Source: F-183 sp964627455 (GTDB taxonomy: Bacteria; Acidobacteriota; Terriglobia; Bryobacterales; Bryobacteraceae). From it: DNA of 64,000 bases. This document shows positions 8,424-17,490 of this stretch, in pieces. Made by a program: the position numbers and the translations under genes. Positions within the stretch are counted from its first letter, which is position 1; each line of letters begins with the position of its first letter. The stretch is taken from positions 1 through 64,000 of the forward strand of contig CAZVKC010000017.1 of NCBI GenBank assembly GCA_964627455.1. The letters run 5' to 3'. The notes beneath the pieces are model-generated. The model did not search any database. It saw nothing but the letters and a program-made list of their open reading frames with translations, and was not told the DNA's origin.

Positions 8424-10178
8424 TTAGTCGCCGCTACGAGAGCCTGCTCCGACCGGAACCAGGACTTTGGCGTCCTGCGATTCCCGACGTGGCTGCCCCA
8501 AGCCAAATTCCTCGGAGGTGACCGGCAACTCGATCGAAATCTTCGTGCCACGTTCTTTCCGGGATGTCTTCTCTCCCGACGGACCTTTGCTTTTCAGCCC
8601 ACTGGTGCTTTTCAGCCCACTGGCCCGTGGAAAACTAGACACCCGGAAGGAGCCCCCCAGGAGCGCCACTCTCTCGCGCATGCCGGACAATCCAAATGAA
8701 TCGCGCCGGGCAAACGCCTCTTCTACTACGAAGCCGACGCCGTTGTCCTCAACGTTCAGCCTTAGTACTCCATCGGCAGTGTTCACCGAAACGTTTACAG
8801 TTGTTGCCTGGGAGTGCTTGCCAATGTTGTTAAAACACTCCTGTACCAGGCGGTACACGATCACCTCGATCCTGTGAGGCAAACCACCCAGACGGGTCAG
8901 GCTGAGCTTCACGTCGATCGGATGCACACGCTGGAACCGCGCCACGAGCTGACGCAAGGCCGCCCCAAGGCCGAGTTGTTCCAACACGGCCGGACTGAGC
9001 GCCGCAATCAGCCGGCGCATCTCGAGAATCGTGCGCTCGGTCAGGTCGCGAGCCTCGCGCAAGCGCCGGCGCGTGTCCACCTGGGACTCCGGCAGCGATT
9101 GTTCGAGCAATTCCATCTGCAGGCGGATGCAAAGCAAAGACTGCCCCGCCTCGTCGTGGAGTTCGCGGCTGATGCGCCGGCGCTCCATCTCCTCGACGTG
9201 CAGCATATGTTCTGCGAGTTTCCGGATCTGGTCCTCGCTCTGGGCCAGGTGATCCATCAGCCGCGTCTTTTCCGCCGCCATCAGGCAGCGTTCAGCGGCA
9301 GCGGCCAGCAAATCCTGTTCCCGGGGCAGCCACTCGTAGTACCTTCCGAATCCGAACTGCATCACGCCTGCCACTCTGCCGTTTTTGGACAGCGGGATCG
9401 ACCAGCAGGACTCGAATCGATTCTTCCACGTCGGATCCAGCAGCCAGGTGGACGCCGCCTTGCGGCAATCCAGAAATCTCGGAACAGCGACGTGACGCAG
9501 ACTCAGCTTCGGATTCACCGGGCTCGCCTCGCCTTCCGGAGCCGCAACGACGGTGGTCCACGCGTCGCCCGCTTCGTTCAACAGAACGATGCGGCCTGCG
9601 TCGGCGCTGCAGGCGCCCACCAGCGTCGACACAAAGCGATGCAATAGCTCTTCGAGACTTCGCGATTCGAGTTCGACGCGAAACAGTTCATAGAACGCTT
9701 CCGTTTCCGCCTCGCGGACCTGATAATACGCATTATTGAGCGTCAGGATGACGCAGAAGTGAATCTGTTCGCGAACCCATTGAAAGTTCGCCTGCTGCGC
9801 ATCATCGGAAGACTGTAGCGTCCGCAAGCGCGCAGTGAGAAGGCGGTCGTATTCCTGTAGCGCCTCCACAATCGCGCTGGGTGGGAGATTCAGCTTGGCA
9901 AGCCGGCGGCCGCTGTATTCCACCTGCTCGATGAACTTGAGCGCCGGCTGGCCTCCGGCCAGGATTCGCGCGGCATTGCCGAACGTGATCGCCGCCAGCG
10001 CCGCCCGCTGCGGCGCCGCATATCCAAGGCGTTCCAGCTTGGACTGAAACCGGCTATCGAGCTTTTCAACATGACGTTCCAGAAGGGACGACATCCGCTG
10101 CAACTGCGTGCGCAGCTGGTCGCTCAACACATCTGCTGCATCTGCGAGTTCGGGGGCTAGTTCGGTCGTCGTCGGCAC
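8424..10178 (-). CDS. Sensor histidine kinase (GAF, HisKA_3, HATPase)
   Basis: 584 residues, probable GTG start at 10178, no membrane segment, so a cytoplasmic sensor. A helical N-terminal region (about 1-155) is followed by a GAF-like domain (about 165-310), a HisKA_3 dimerisation domain with the phospho-acceptor His341 in ISRELHDEAGQ, and a HATPase domain (N box ECFNNIGKH, then EDNGVGF and FGLSGMRERVALLGG). This is the NarL-type (HPK7) kinase paired with the regulator at 7623-8288. An insertion with a tandem SGLKS repeat sits between the G2 box and the last strands (about 515-540). Its transcription start is divergent from the UPF0182 gene, 110 bases away. Confidence 0.9.
   Translation of the reverse strand: MPTTTELAPELADAADVLSDQLRTQLQRMSSLLERHVEKLDSRFQSKLERLGYAAPQRAALAAITFGNAARILAGGQPALKFIEQVEYSGRRLAKLNLPPSAIVEALQEYDRLLTARLRTLQSSDDAQQANFQWVREQIHFCVILTLNNAYYQVREAETEAFYELFRVELESRSLEELLHRFVSTLVGACSADAGRIVLLNEAGDAWTTVVAAPEGEASPVNPKLSLRHVAVPRFLDCRKAASTWLLDPTWKNRFESCWSIPLSKNGRVAGVMQFGFGRYYEWLPREQDLLAAAAERCLMAAEKTRLMDHLAQSEDQIRKLAEHMLHVEEMERRRISRELHDEAGQSLLCIRLQMELLEQSLPESQVDTRRRLREARDLTERTILEMRRLIAALSPAVLEQLGLGAALRQLVARFQRVHPIDVKLSLTRLGGLPHRIEVIVYRLVQECFNNIGKHSQATTVNVSVNTADGVLRLNVEDNGVGFVVEEAFARRDSFGLSGMRERVALLGGSFRVSSFPRASGLKSTSGLKSKGPSGEKTSRKERGTKISIELPVTSEEFGLGQPRRESQDAKVLVPVGAGSRSGD
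8589..8624 (-). repeat. In-frame 18-base tandem duplication in the kinase gene
   Basis: GCTTTTCAGCCCACTGG plus T (8589-8606) is followed at once by the same 17 bases plus C (8607-8624). The unit is a multiple of 3 and encodes two neighbouring SGLKS blocks in the ATPase domain of the histidine kinase, so the reading frame is kept. It looks like a recent slippage duplication. Confidence 0.85.
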
Positions 10179-10288
10179 GTTGTCAACTCGAACGCGAGAG
10201 GTCGCGTACTAAGGTATTCATCGGCCACCTAGGTGATTCTCTTTAGCTCCAGGAACTCGACAGAAGGAACCGCTACACTTGGATCGGA

Positions 10289-13077
10289 ATGGCACGTCTG
10301 CGCATCCTCCTCTGGGCAGGGCTCCTGCTGATCGTTCTCTCTTCGTTTTCTTCCTCTTTTTTCATCGACTTCGAGTGGTGGAAAGAGATGGGCCAACTGG
10401 AAACCTGGTATGCCGTAGCGGCCTACCGGTACCTGCCGCGGCTTGCGGTCGCGGTCGTCGCGTTCGCGGTCTTCCGCGTCGCCTACACGCTGGGGAGACG
10501 GCACGCGCGCGCCGTGGCCGAAGTCGTGGACCTCGTACCCGCGAAGTCCCCGCTGCCTAATTTGATCCTGGGAGCCCTCTCTCTCTTCGCCGGACTCGTG
10601 CTGGTGCGGCCGTGGACCATCGTCCAGTTCGTGGGCGGACATTCCACCTCGTCGGCCAACCCCTGGCGAGACCCTCTATTCGGCCAGCCCCTGTCGTTTT
10701 ACCTCTTCGACCTGCCCTTCTACTCCCAGCTGGTGAACGCACTGATGGCGCTGGCGGTACTCGCGACGATCATCTACTTCCTCTCGTCGATCCCGCTTGG
10801 CCAGCGGACCCTGCAGATCGAATTCTCGCGGCCGCTTCGCTGGATGCTCGCCGCCGTACTCCTCTGCTATGCGGCGAGCCTCTACCTGGGACGTTTCGAA
10901 TTCCTCACCAACAGCCACGGCTTCCTCACCGGCGCCGACTACGTCGACGACCGGATCCGCATTCCGCTCCAGTGGTTCGCCATCTTCGCCTGTGTGAGCA
11001 GCGCCGTGCTGGTCGCCGCCGGACGCTACTTCTGGGCCGTCCCGCTGCCGCTGCTGTCGATCGCGCTGCGCGTCGTTCTACCCGGCATCGTTTCGGTGGT
11101 CTACGTGAAACCCAACGAAATCTCGCTCGAGAAGCCGTACATCGAACACCACATTTCCGCCACGCTGTCCGCCTATGGACTGGACCATCGGACACGCGAA
11201 ATCCAGTTCGACGCGAAGCCCGAAGCGAAAATCGATTACACCGCCAACCACGACCTGCTCGAGAACGTCCGGCTCTGGGACTGGCAGGCGTTTCGCGATA
11301 CCGTCAGCCAGGTGCAGCCGCTTCGCCCCTACGTCTATAAGGACATCGACGTCGACCGGTACAAGATCGATGGCGCCATGCGCCAGTTGATGATTGCGCC
11401 CCGCGAACTCGACATCGACCAACTCGGCGACGCCCGGCGGCAGTGGATCAACCCGCACTTCGTCTACACCCACGGCTACGGGCTCGTCGTCGCCGAGGCG
11501 AACAAGATCAACGGCAACGGACTCCCCTTACTGTACGTGCAGGACGCGCCGGTGAACGTGAAGACCCCCTCGTTGAAGGTCACTCGCCCGGAACTGTACT
11601 TCGGCGAGATCGGACACGAACCGGTCTTTGTAGACACCGCCCAACAGGAGTTCGACTATCCGTCCGGATCCGACAATATTCATACGCACTACAAGGGCAA
11701 GGGTGGGATCCCCGCCAGTTCGCTGTGGATGCGCCTGATGGCCGCGCTCCATTACGGCGACCGCAACATCCTGCTCACCAGCTACCTCACCGGTGACAGC
11801 CGGATGCTGATCCATCGCAATATTCACGACCGGCTCGAGACTCTGGCCGATTTCGTCGACTGGGATCGGGATCCGTACCTGGTCATCACTCCGGAAGGCC
11901 GTCTCGTTTGGATTGTCGACGGCTACCTCACCACCGATGCGCATCCTTATTCGCAGTTCGTGTCGGACGGCCGGTACTCGAGCTACAACTACATTCGCAA
12001 TTCGGTGAAAGCCACCGTCGACGCCTATGACGGCGAGACGCGCATCTATATCGTCGACCCGTCCGACCCCGTGGTCCGGTCGTATCAGAATCTGTTCCCT
12101 CGCCTGTTCCACGAGGCTTCCGAAATGCCGGCGGGGATCCGCGAGCACCTGCGCTACGGCGAGAAGATGTTCCGGACCCAAGCCTACATCTATCGCACCT
12201 ATCACATGCGGGACCCCGAGGCGTTCTACAACAAGGCGGATCTGTGGGATCAGGCGCAGTTCGTCTCGAAACAGGGATCAGGAGCCCAGTTCGTGGATCC
12301 GTCGTTCGTGATGGCCAAACTGCCGGGCGAATCGAAGACCGAGTTCCTGCTGGTTCTGCCGTTCTCGCCCCGCGGCAAGGACAACCTGATCGGCTACATG
12401 GCCGCGCGCAATGACGGCGAGCATTACGGCGAAGTCGTGTTTCTGCAGTTGCCGAAGCAGGAGGTATTGCTGGGGTCGATGCAACTCGAGGCGCGAATCG
12501 ACCAGGACCAGACGATTTCGAAAGACCTCAGCTTGTGGAACCAACAGGGGTCACAGGTGTTGCGCGGGCAGACGCTCATCTTTCCGGTCGACCAGACGTT
12601 CCTGTACATCAAGCCGCTCTACCTGCAGGCGTCCAATGCCCGGATGCCCCAACTCAAAAAAGTGGTGGTGGCAATGGGCAACCGGTTGATTTACGAGGAT
12701 ACCTACGAACAGGCTCTTGCCGTGCTGTCGGGCGGCGCGCTTTCGCTCAAGCCCGCCTCGTCGATGGAGGCTTCCCCGCAGGAAACTACGGGAACAACGA
12801 AGTCCACNNNNNNNNNNNNNNNNNNNNNNNNNNNNNNNNNNNNNNNNNNNNNNNNNNNNNNNNNNNNNNNNNNNNNNNNNNNNNNNNNNNNNNNNNNNNN
12901 NNNNNNNCCGCCTCGTCGATGGAGGCTTCCCCGCAGGAAACTACGGGAACAACGAAGTCCACGGGTCAGCAGCCGGCCGCTCCCATCCTGGACGCGAAGA
13001 CTCAGGCCATCCTGGAACGCGTGCAACGCCTGCGGAAAGAGTTGGATGCACTGGAATCTGAGTTGCGAAAGAAGTAG
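10289..13077 (+). CDS. UPF0182 family large membrane protein, interrupted by an assembly gap
   Basis: Matches the UPF0182 (COG1615) family: several transmembrane helices in the first ~290 residues (for example LRILLWAGLLLIVLSSF and FIDFEWWKEMGQLETWY), then a large soluble domain (ENVRLWDWQAFRDTVSQVQPLRPYVYKDIDVDRY, TYVPSD-type IYIVDPSDPVVRSYQ). The family has no settled function. The gene is split by 100 Ns at 12808-12907. The 55 bases before the gap are repeated after it. Dropping one copy and the Ns joins 2519 and 115 bases into a 2634-base frame (877 residues plus stop) ending at 13077 with a coiled-coil-like, Lys/Glu-rich tail. The alternative read-through to 13120 is an artefact of gap length. 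Confidence 0.88.
12753..12962. other. Assembly gap of 100 N with 55-base duplicated flanks
   Basis: 12753-12807 and 12908-12962 are identical (55 bases, beginning CCGCCTCGTCGATGG), and exactly 100 Ns lie between. This is what a scaffolder leaves when two contigs that share a 55-base k-mer overlap are joined with a default gap. The true sequence is probably 155 bases shorter here. Confidence 0.9.
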
Positions 13078-13200
13078 AGGCTACAGGACACGCGGGCGCA
13101 GATCCGCTGCCCCCTTGTAATCGGACCGCAACGGCGTTATGATTCCGCTAGATCTTTAGATATTTGCCGTCAGCAAAAAGTTCCCCCCGGGAGCGCAAGT

Positions 13201-13231
13201 TTGCTACTTTCATACTCCCCGTCTTTATAAG
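13201..13231 (+). promoter_or_regulatory. Possible promoter of the 48-residue membrane protein
   Basis: TTGCTA (13201-13206) resembles a -35 box and TATAAG (13226-13231) a -10 box, with a 19-base spacer that is longer than ideal. It lies 50 bases before the ATG at 13281 in an AT-richer patch of the 203-base intergenic region after the UPF0182 gene. Confidence 0.35.
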
Positions 13232-13280
13232 GCCTCTTTCTATGTTCCGAAGTGAGGCGTCTCCCCGGGAGGTTTGTCAT

Positions 13281-13427
13281 ATGTTCGACAGCTTGGACGA
13301 GCAAATGAAGCATGATCGTGAACGTGAGTCGTCGAAGAAGGAACGGATGATGATGTGGGCTGTCATCGCCGTTGTTTCCGTCGCTCTGTTTGCCGGATTG
13401 TTACTTGGAGTAACGAAACTGGCGTAA
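13281..13427 (+). CDS. 48-residue single-span membrane protein
   Basis: Start chosen at the ATG of MFDSLDEQMKHDRER because GGGAGG (13267-13272) stands 8 bases upstream. The frame is open further upstream but has no comparable site there. The product has a charged N-terminal half (DEQMKHDRERESSKKER) and one C-terminal membrane helix (MMMWAVIAVVSVALFAGLLLGV), so the charged part is probably cytoplasmic. No family recognised. It is convergent with the hydrolase-like gene at 13466. Small size and composition limit confidence, but the ribosome-binding site and clean topology support a real gene. Confidence 0.65.
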   Translation: MFDSLDEQMKHDRERESSKKERMMMWAVIAVVSVALFAGLLLGVTKLA

Positions 13428-13465
13428 GTCGATACGCCATTTGGGCTGGCCGTTCGCGAGAGAAA

Positions 13466-13999
13466 TCAGTTCGCTGGCGCGGTTGCCGCCTCGAGTGTGG
13501 CGGTCACTGCAGCCGCAGGCGCGCCGGCCGGCCCGATCAACGCCATCATCTCCAGCACGTGATCTGCATACCTGCGGTTCCGCGGGTTGTACGCGCGAAG
13601 CTTACCTTCGGTCGTCTTGTTGCGATAAGAGGCTCCGTTGGCGAGCCGTTCCGCAATGAGGTGGATGCTTTCCTGCACCGACTGGAAACGCACCCGGCCA
13701 TTTCCCCAACCGAATACGTTATTGTTGCGGATGATGCGCCCACCCGCCGATTCCACTTGCGCGAGGCAGGGGAGCAGGCGCCAATCGAGACTGTACTTGT
13801 CGGCAGCTTCCAGGAAGGCGGAAGCATACTCCACCAGCGGCGACTTCTTCAGTTCGAAAAAGCCTTTCACCTGACTGAATCGCTGATCCTGAACGGTTTC
13901 CGGGGCCTTCGCATCCTGCTGAGGCTGGTCTGCCGCAACGGCAGGGGCCAGGAACAGTCCGGCGGCGACGAGTGCGCGTTTCGCGATGCTTTGAATCAT
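13466..13999 (-). CDS. Exported glucosaminidase/lysozyme-like protein
   Basis: The start is taken at ATG 13999 (MIQSIAKRALVAAGLFLAPAVAAD), which gives a proper signal peptide and 177 residues; an upstream frame to 14065 adds only low-complexity sequence. The mature domain has the pattern of bacterial glucosaminidase or lytic-transglycosylase-like proteins: a helix with LLPCLAQVESAGG, then NNNVFGWGNGRVRF, SVQESIHLIAERLA and YNPRNRRYADHVLEMM. The Glu of QVESAGG is the plausible catalytic acid. It likely acts on peptidoglycan in the periplasm. The C-terminal tail is Ala-rich. Confidence 0.75.
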   Translation of the reverse strand: MIQSIAKRALVAAGLFLAPAVAADQPQQDAKAPETVQDQRFSQVKGFFELKKSPLVEYASAFLEAADKYSLDWRLLPCLAQVESAGGRIIRNNNVFGWGNGRVRFQSVQESIHLIAERLANGASYRNKTTEGKLRAYNPRNRRYADHVLEMMALIGPAGAPAAAVTATLEAATAPAN

Positions 14000-14076
14000 G
14001 CGTTCGTTCCGAATAGATCGGCTGAGCGACTCCGGTCCGTTAGTGACCGCGAGGGATGAACCCACACTACTCGATT

Positions 14077-14105
14077 AGTATAGGGTAGCGAATCGGGCGC
14101 TGCAA
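14077..14105 (-). promoter_or_regulatory. Candidate promoter of the glucosaminidase-like gene
   Basis: On the minus strand TTGCAG (14105-14100) and TATACT (14082-14077) are separated by 17 bases, a good -35/-10 arrangement with a 5/6 match at -10. It lies 78 bases before the ATG at 13999, in the divergent region shared with the beta-propeller gene. Confidence 0.4.
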
Positions 14106-14203
14106 GACAAAAGAACCCTCAGAAGTTTAACCCTCACTGAAATCGAAACAGCCGCTCAATAAAATACTGGATCCTTCGACGGTTTGCCGCCATCTCATGC
14201 CCC

Positions 14204-15502
14204 ATGCGGTATCAAGCCCTTTTCACGTTTCCGGTCCTCGCCATGCTCTTTCTGTGGGATCTCAAGGCAGCGAAGTCGCCCCAAACGATGGCCACATGGG
14301 AACAGTGGCGTGGACCATACCGCAATGGCGAAGCTCCCGGCACAGAGTGGCCCCAGAAGCTCGACGGGATCAAGGCGCTCTGGCGAGTCGAGTTGGATAA
14401 GGGCTACTCGACGCCCATCGTGACGGCCAGCCGGGTCTTCACGACGGAGACCGCCAACGGCGACACGGAGACGGTCCGGGCCCTCGATCGCGCGACGGGC
14501 AGGGAACTCTGGCGCGCGGCGTGGAAGGGAAAGATCAGCGTCCCATTTTTCGCCAAGAAGAACGGGGATTGGATCCGCTCCACGCCTGCCTTCGACGGCA
14601 AGACTCTGTATGTAGGCGGCATGGAAGAGGTTCTGGGGGCGCTCGACGGCAAGACGGGCAAGGAACTCTGGAAGGTCGACTTCCCGGCGAAGTTCGGCAC
14701 GCCGAAGCCGGAGTTCGGATTCGCGAGTTCGCCCCTCATCGACGGCGAGTTCCTCTATGTGCAGGCCGCCAATTCGATCGTGAAGCTGAAGAAGTCGACG
14801 GGCGAAACCGTCTGGCGGGGCATCGAACACGCCGGCAACATCATGGAATCGGGAGCCTTCTCTTCGCCCATCCTGGCGACCATCGCCGGACGCCGCCAGT
14901 TGCTGGTGCAGCAGCGCATGAAACTCCACGGCGTCGACCTGGAAACCGGCGCGGAACTCTGGTCGCAGGAGGTCCCGAACTTCCGCGGCATGAACATTCT
15001 CACGCCAGTGCCCTACAAAGATTCGGTCTTCACCAGCACCTACCAGAACAACTCGTATCTGTACAAGGTGGCCAGGTCCGGATCCGGCTTCCAGGTGACG
15101 GAGGGGTGGAAGAACAAGGCCAAAGGGTATATGTCGACGCCCGTGGTCAAGGACCATTACGCCTACCTGCACCTCAGCAATCAAAGGATGACGTGCCTGA
15201 ACCTCGAGACCGGAGAGTCGCAGTGGACTTCAGAACCGTTCGGCCAATACTGGTCGATGGTCCTGCGCGGGGACAAGATTCTCGCGTTGGACGAGCGGGG
15301 GGCGCTCCATCTGATTCGCGCGAATCCTGAGAAGTTCGAACTGCTCGATTCGAAGGAACTCACCAAGTCGCCGGCCTGGGCGCACCTGGCAGTTGCGGGC
15401 GACGAACTCTTCATCCGCGAACTCACGGCCATCACGGCCTACCGGCTCGAACCCGGCGCCGTGCCGATGGCTCCCTCGGCCACGCAATCCGGCAACTACT
15501 AA
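14204..15502 (+). CDS. Exported PQQ-like beta-propeller protein
   Basis: 432 residues with an N-terminal signal sequence (MRYQALFTFPVLAMLFLWDL). The rest is a run of PQQ/beta-propeller blades with the typical A-x-D-x-x-TG-x-x-LW repeats: VRALDRATGRELWRAAW, LGALDGKTGKELWKVDF, IVKLKKSTGETVWRG, LHGVDLETGAELWSQ, MTCLNLETGESQWTSE. Such propellers are scaffolds or, with a PQQ ligand, dehydrogenases. The dehydrogenase-specific motifs are absent, so a periplasmic binding or structural role is more likely. It overlaps the stop of the VWFA gene by 4 bases, tail to tail. Confidence 0.85.
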   Translation: MRYQALFTFPVLAMLFLWDLKAAKSPQTMATWEQWRGPYRNGEAPGTEWPQKLDGIKALWRVELDKGYSTPIVTASRVFTTETANGDTETVRALDRATGRELWRAAWKGKISVPFFAKKNGDWIRSTPAFDGKTLYVGGMEEVLGALDGKTGKELWKVDFPAKFGTPKPEFGFASSPLIDGEFLYVQAANSIVKLKKSTGETVWRGIEHAGNIMESGAFSSPILATIAGRRQLLVQQRMKLHGVDLETGAELWSQEVPNFRGMNILTPVPYKDSVFTSTYQNNSYLYKVARSGSGFQVTEGWKNKAKGYMSTPVVKDHYAYLHLSNQRMTCLNLETGESQWTSEPFGQYWSMVLRGDKILALDERGALHLIRANPEKFELLDSKELTKSPAWAHLAVAGDELFIRELTAITAYRLEPGAVPMAPSATQSGNY

Positions 15503-17481
15503 CGCAAGTCGAAGTCGATCCATCGCTCTGCGATAAGCCGCGCGCCATCCAGGAGTTGTACTTCAAGAAGATAGGATCCCGGATCGGTCTTCGCGCCCAG
15601 CCGCAACACGCCCCCGGCAGGGACTCGCGGACCTCCGGCTGATCCCGCGGCGGGAATCGCCACCGCTTTGCCTGACCACACCACCTGACCATCGCGGACC
15701 AGGCGCGGATGCATCGTCAAGCCCGCTTTCGGATGGTAGATCATCCATCCATAGGAAAACGTCTGGTCCCGCCCGAAGATCCGGACCGCCGCGCTGAGGT
15801 CCTCGCCTTCTCCGCTGGCCTGTCTCGCGTCTCCGGACATCATGCTGAGTCCCGATGCGGTGGGTTGTCCCTTGCGCAAATCAGGAACTTCAACATACTG
15901 GCCGGCGGATCCGGTTTCGAACGTTCCCCCATCCATCACGGCGACCCGCAGGAAATAGGGTCCGGACTTCCGCACCTCGTGTTCGAACGCGTACACCCAA
16001 CCGTTGGCGCGCGCATTCCCGATTGCCTGCGGATCATCCTTCACGCGGATGGTGAAGTTGCGTTCGGTAGTGCCGCCTCCAGGTTCCGTAATGCCCAGCA
16101 CGCGCAGGCTGGCCCTTCGGTATCCTTCCGGATCGGGTTCGCCAAACGCGAGGTTCGGCGCCTGGATGTGCAGCAACGCGCGAATCGCCGGTTGTCCACT
16201 GGCCGTCGCGACAAACGCAGGCGTCAACCGAAGACCGATGGACGTGTCTCCCGAAAATGGCGAATTCAGTGCGGCGAGCAGTTTGGCAGCCGGCGAGGCT
16301 GTCGCCGCCACCGCACCGGCGCCGCCCGGAGAGGGAACCGATGCGCTGCGCCGGTAGCGCAGGCGAAAACCCGAGCCATGGTTCTTCAGGCGCAGGGTCA
16401 CCCGGCGCAGCGGCGGATCGCCATCGCCGTCCCCTTCTTTGGAAAATCCAATCAGGTAGTATCCTGCCTGGTCGTCGAGCATCCTGCCAAGCGCCGTATT
16501 GAGATCGTTGTCGTTGTAATGCGCAATGCCGCCCGTTTCGCCGGCGAGAAAACGGATGCCATCCTGATTGTTCCCCAGCTTGGTGGACCGGCTGTTCAAC
16601 GCCTCGATTACCTGCTCCGGTTCCATCTCCTGGACGTCGTCTTCTGCTTTGAGGCCGGGAACAATCAGTCCGCGCGGATCGGCGCCGTAGATCACCACAC
16701 CTCCGAGGTTGGCCGCGTCGGTTACGGTTCGCGCTTCGCCGGCCGTTACCGGAGGCTGGCGTTCACGCGGACTCCGATACAAGGTAAACCCATCGGAGAA
16801 CAACATCACAGCTTTGCGGCCCGGCAACGAACGCATGCCCTCCACGACGTAACGAAGGGTCCCCAGGGTCCCGACCGTGTAACGGCGGCTGAGCATCGAC
16901 CCCAGCGGACTGTCCTGCTGCCCGTTGAACTGTCGCAGCGGCGTTTCCTGCGTATCCATGCCCGGCGAGAGTTGAAAGCGAATGCGATCCACTGCCGCAT
17001 GCAGAATGCGCTTGTCCGTCGTGAATCGCTGCAGCGCGCTCACACCGCCGCTGGCGGGAACAATGGCAACCAGGTCGCCGGCACTCATCTGCTGATCGAG
17101 GAACTTGTGAAGCGCCAGCCGGGTCTCGTGCACGCTCGTGAAGGACATCCGCAGATCATCGACCACAAGGGCGATGGTGCGTTGGACCTGGTCGCGCCGC
17201 AGTTGCCGCGCGACGCCTTGTCCGACCGTCACGGGGTTCGCCGCGGACGAACGTCCATCGGGCCCCGGCACGACACGAACGTAGGAGAAATTGGTAATCG
17301 CCCGAAGCTTGCCGCCTTCGAACAACTCGAAGTCGTCTCTCGTGAGGTTCGTAACCTGCCGGCCCTGGCGATCTTTCACGACGGCGTCGACCTGCACCAG
17401 GTTGACGTCAACGCGCAGCGTCGCAGGATCTTGCTGTAGCAGCAGCGGCGCGAAAAGCGCGAGCGGAAGGAGAAGAGTCAA
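15499..17481 (-). CDS. VWFA-related protein, acidobacterial type
   Basis: 660 residues starting at TTG 17481 with a short signal-like N-terminus (LLLPLALFAPLLLQQ). Residues about 20-80 (LRVDVNLVQVDAVVKDRQGR, FELFEGGKLRAITNFSYV) and the von Willebrand A-like domain (IALVVDDLRMSFTSVHETR..., GRKAVMLFSDGF, NLGGVVIYGADPRGL) match the VWFA-related family described as specific to Acidobacteria. The MIDAS-type DxSxS is altered to DDLRMS. The C-terminal ~270 residues are beta-rich. The function is unknown; a secreted or periplasmic adhesion or scaffold role is usually assumed. Last gene of the tight minus-strand run that includes hslU. Confidence 0.88.
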   Translation of the reverse strand: MTLLLPLALFAPLLLQQDPATLRVDVNLVQVDAVVKDRQGRQVTNLTRDDFELFEGGKLRAITNFSYVRVVPGPDGRSSAANPVTVGQGVARQLRRDQVQRTIALVVDDLRMSFTSVHETRLALHKFLDQQMSAGDLVAIVPASGGVSALQRFTTDKRILHAAVDRIRFQLSPGMDTQETPLRQFNGQQDSPLGSMLSRRYTVGTLGTLRYVVEGMRSLPGRKAVMLFSDGFTLYRSPRERQPPVTAGEARTVTDAANLGGVVIYGADPRGLIVPGLKAEDDVQEMEPEQVIEALNSRSTKLGNNQDGIRFLAGETGGIAHYNDNDLNTALGRMLDDQAGYYLIGFSKEGDGDGDPPLRRVTLRLKNHGSGFRLRYRRSASVPSPGGAGAVAATASPAAKLLAALNSPFSGDTSIGLRLTPAFVATASGQPAIRALLHIQAPNLAFGEPDPEGYRRASLRVLGITEPGGGTTERNFTIRVKDDPQAIGNARANGWVYAFEHEVRKSGPYFLRVAVMDGGTFETGSAGQYVEVPDLRKGQPTASGLSMMSGDARQASGEGEDLSAAVRIFGRDQTFSYGWMIYHPKAGLTMHPRLVRDGQVVWSGKAVAIPAAGSAGGPRVPAGGVLRLGAKTDPGSYLLEVQLLDGARLIAERWIDFDLR

Positions 17482-17490
17482 TGCTCCATC

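Noticed and set aside
13078..13120. Read-through of the UPF0182 frame after the gap, giving a 943-residue product
   Set aside because: It exists only because the 100-N gap shifts the frame; merging the 55-base overlap ends the gene at 13077.
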